A stretch of 64,000 bases of DNA from Bolinopsis microptera (taxonomy: Eukaryota; Ctenophora; Tentaculata; Lobata; Bolinopsidae). The stretch lies in the NCBI RefSeq assembly GCF_026151205.1, contig NC_087080.1, positions 567,812 through 631,811 of the forward strand, read 5' to 3'. The notes under the pieces were generated by a model. It saw nothing but the letters and a program-made list of their open reading frames with translations, did not search any database and was not told the DNA's origin. This document shows positions 63,330 to 64,000 of the stretch, piece after piece. Made by a program: the position numbers and the translations under genes. Every line of letters starts with the position of its first letter. Positions within the stretch are counted from its first letter, which is position 1.

Positions 63330-63885
63330 TACTGAGGTAACGCATTGCCAGGTATTGTACAACCAGGTAACGTATTGCCAAGTAACGTATTGCCAGGTAA
63401 CGTATTGCCAGGTAACGTATTGCCAGGTAACGTATTGCCAGGTAACGTATTGCCAGGTAAAGTATTGCCAGGTAACGTATTGCCAGGTAACTTGTTCCCA
63501 GGTAACGTATTGCCAGGTAACGTATTGCCAGGTAACGTATTGCCAGGTAACGTATTACCAGGTAACCTATTGCCAGGTAACGTATTGCCAGGTAAAGTAT
63601 TGCCAGGTAACGTATTGCCAGGTAACGTATTGCCAGGTAACGTATTACCAGGTAACGTATTGCCAGGTAACGTATTGCCAGGTAACGTATTGCCAGGTAA
63701 CGTATTGCCAGGTAACGTATTGCCAGGTAACGTATTGCCAGGTAACTTATTGCCAGGTAACGTATTGCCAGGTAACGTATTGCCAGGTAACGTATTGCCA
63801 GGTAGCGTATTGCCAGGTAACGTATTGCCAGGTAACGTATTGCCAGGTAACGTATTGCCAGGTAACGTATTGCCAGGTATCTTAC
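63330..63885 (+). repeat. 15-bp repeat TATTGCCAGGTAACG
   Basis: About 37 copies with few variants. A 15-bp unit without stops keeps long frames open on both strands. Each unit holds CCAGGTAACG on + and GTTACCTGG on -. Confidence 0.98.
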
Positions 63886-64000
63886 CATGGTAATTCTGTA
63901 TATGGCAACGCTATAATCTGACTGCTCTTTCTTACAACACAGTTCATGACTTTACACACTACAAAAAATTGCCGCCTAATTCTGGAAAAAACCCTTTTTT
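63886..64000. other. Window end, nothing identified
   Basis: Short unique sequence ending in a T run at the window edge. Confidence 0.4.

Noticed and set aside
63322-63921. Three ~185-residue frames (PGNVL, CQVTY, RYLAI repeats)
   Set aside because: Artefact of a 15-bp repeat without stop codons.

Overview
This is nuclear DNA from an invertebrate animal. The evidence is spliced genes with GT-AG introns, a membrane guanylate cyclase, an INPP4-type phosphoinositide phosphatase, a Shaker-like K+ channel, a Naiad-type Penelope-like retroelement, and an extreme load of minisatellites. I cannot name the species. Codon use and repeats look like an AT-rich non-bilaterian or lophotrochozoan genome, but that is only an impression.

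Layout. About 4.07-20.5 kb, + strand: 3' part of a membrane guanylate cyclase gene (end of the kinase-homology domain, linker helix, complete cyclase domain, C-tail), in ten exons. Its largest intron (7339-16029) holds a tRNA-like fragment with a hammerhead ribozyme core, a 2.6-kb minisatellite and a full Naiad Penelope-like element (11256-15932) with target-site duplication, pseudo-LTRs and an intact GIY-YIG/reverse-transcriptase frame. 22.4-25.6 kb: a 3.2-kb DNA transposon with long terminal inverted repeats and an exact 8-bp target duplication. 26.5-39.1 kb, - strand: twelve exons of an inositol-polyphosphate 4-phosphatase with the CKSAKDRT active site. All internal splice phases agree. 39.9-41.3 kb, - strand: an intronless voltage-gated K+ channel. 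43.5-54.1 kb: a 43-bp satellite of about 210 copies, split by a 1.5-kb ORF1-only LINE-like insertion. 54-58 kb: more arrays, including a foldback element and a cluster of RFX X-box-like sites. 59.9-63.3 kb, - strand: four short exons of a gene I do not recognise.

The most unusual theme is the relation between introns and tandem repeats. Almost every intron is filled by a minisatellite, and many arrays start within a few bases of a splice site. In at least four introns of three genes the repeat unit contains a copy of the exon edge plus the splice site. As a result an intron can carry tens to about 100 sense-oriented decoy donors or acceptors. One case has only two copies and looks like the first step of such an array. 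A second theme is the 14-bp motif GTTACCATGGTAAC (RFX X-box-like) and one-off forms such as GTTACCATGGTTAC, scattered singly and at the core of many unrelated arrays.

Functionally, the cyclase makes cGMP at the membrane, INPP4 removes the 4-phosphate of PI(3,4)P2, and the channel carries K+. Nothing suggests co-regulation. The transposons and satellites occupy introns and intergenic space.
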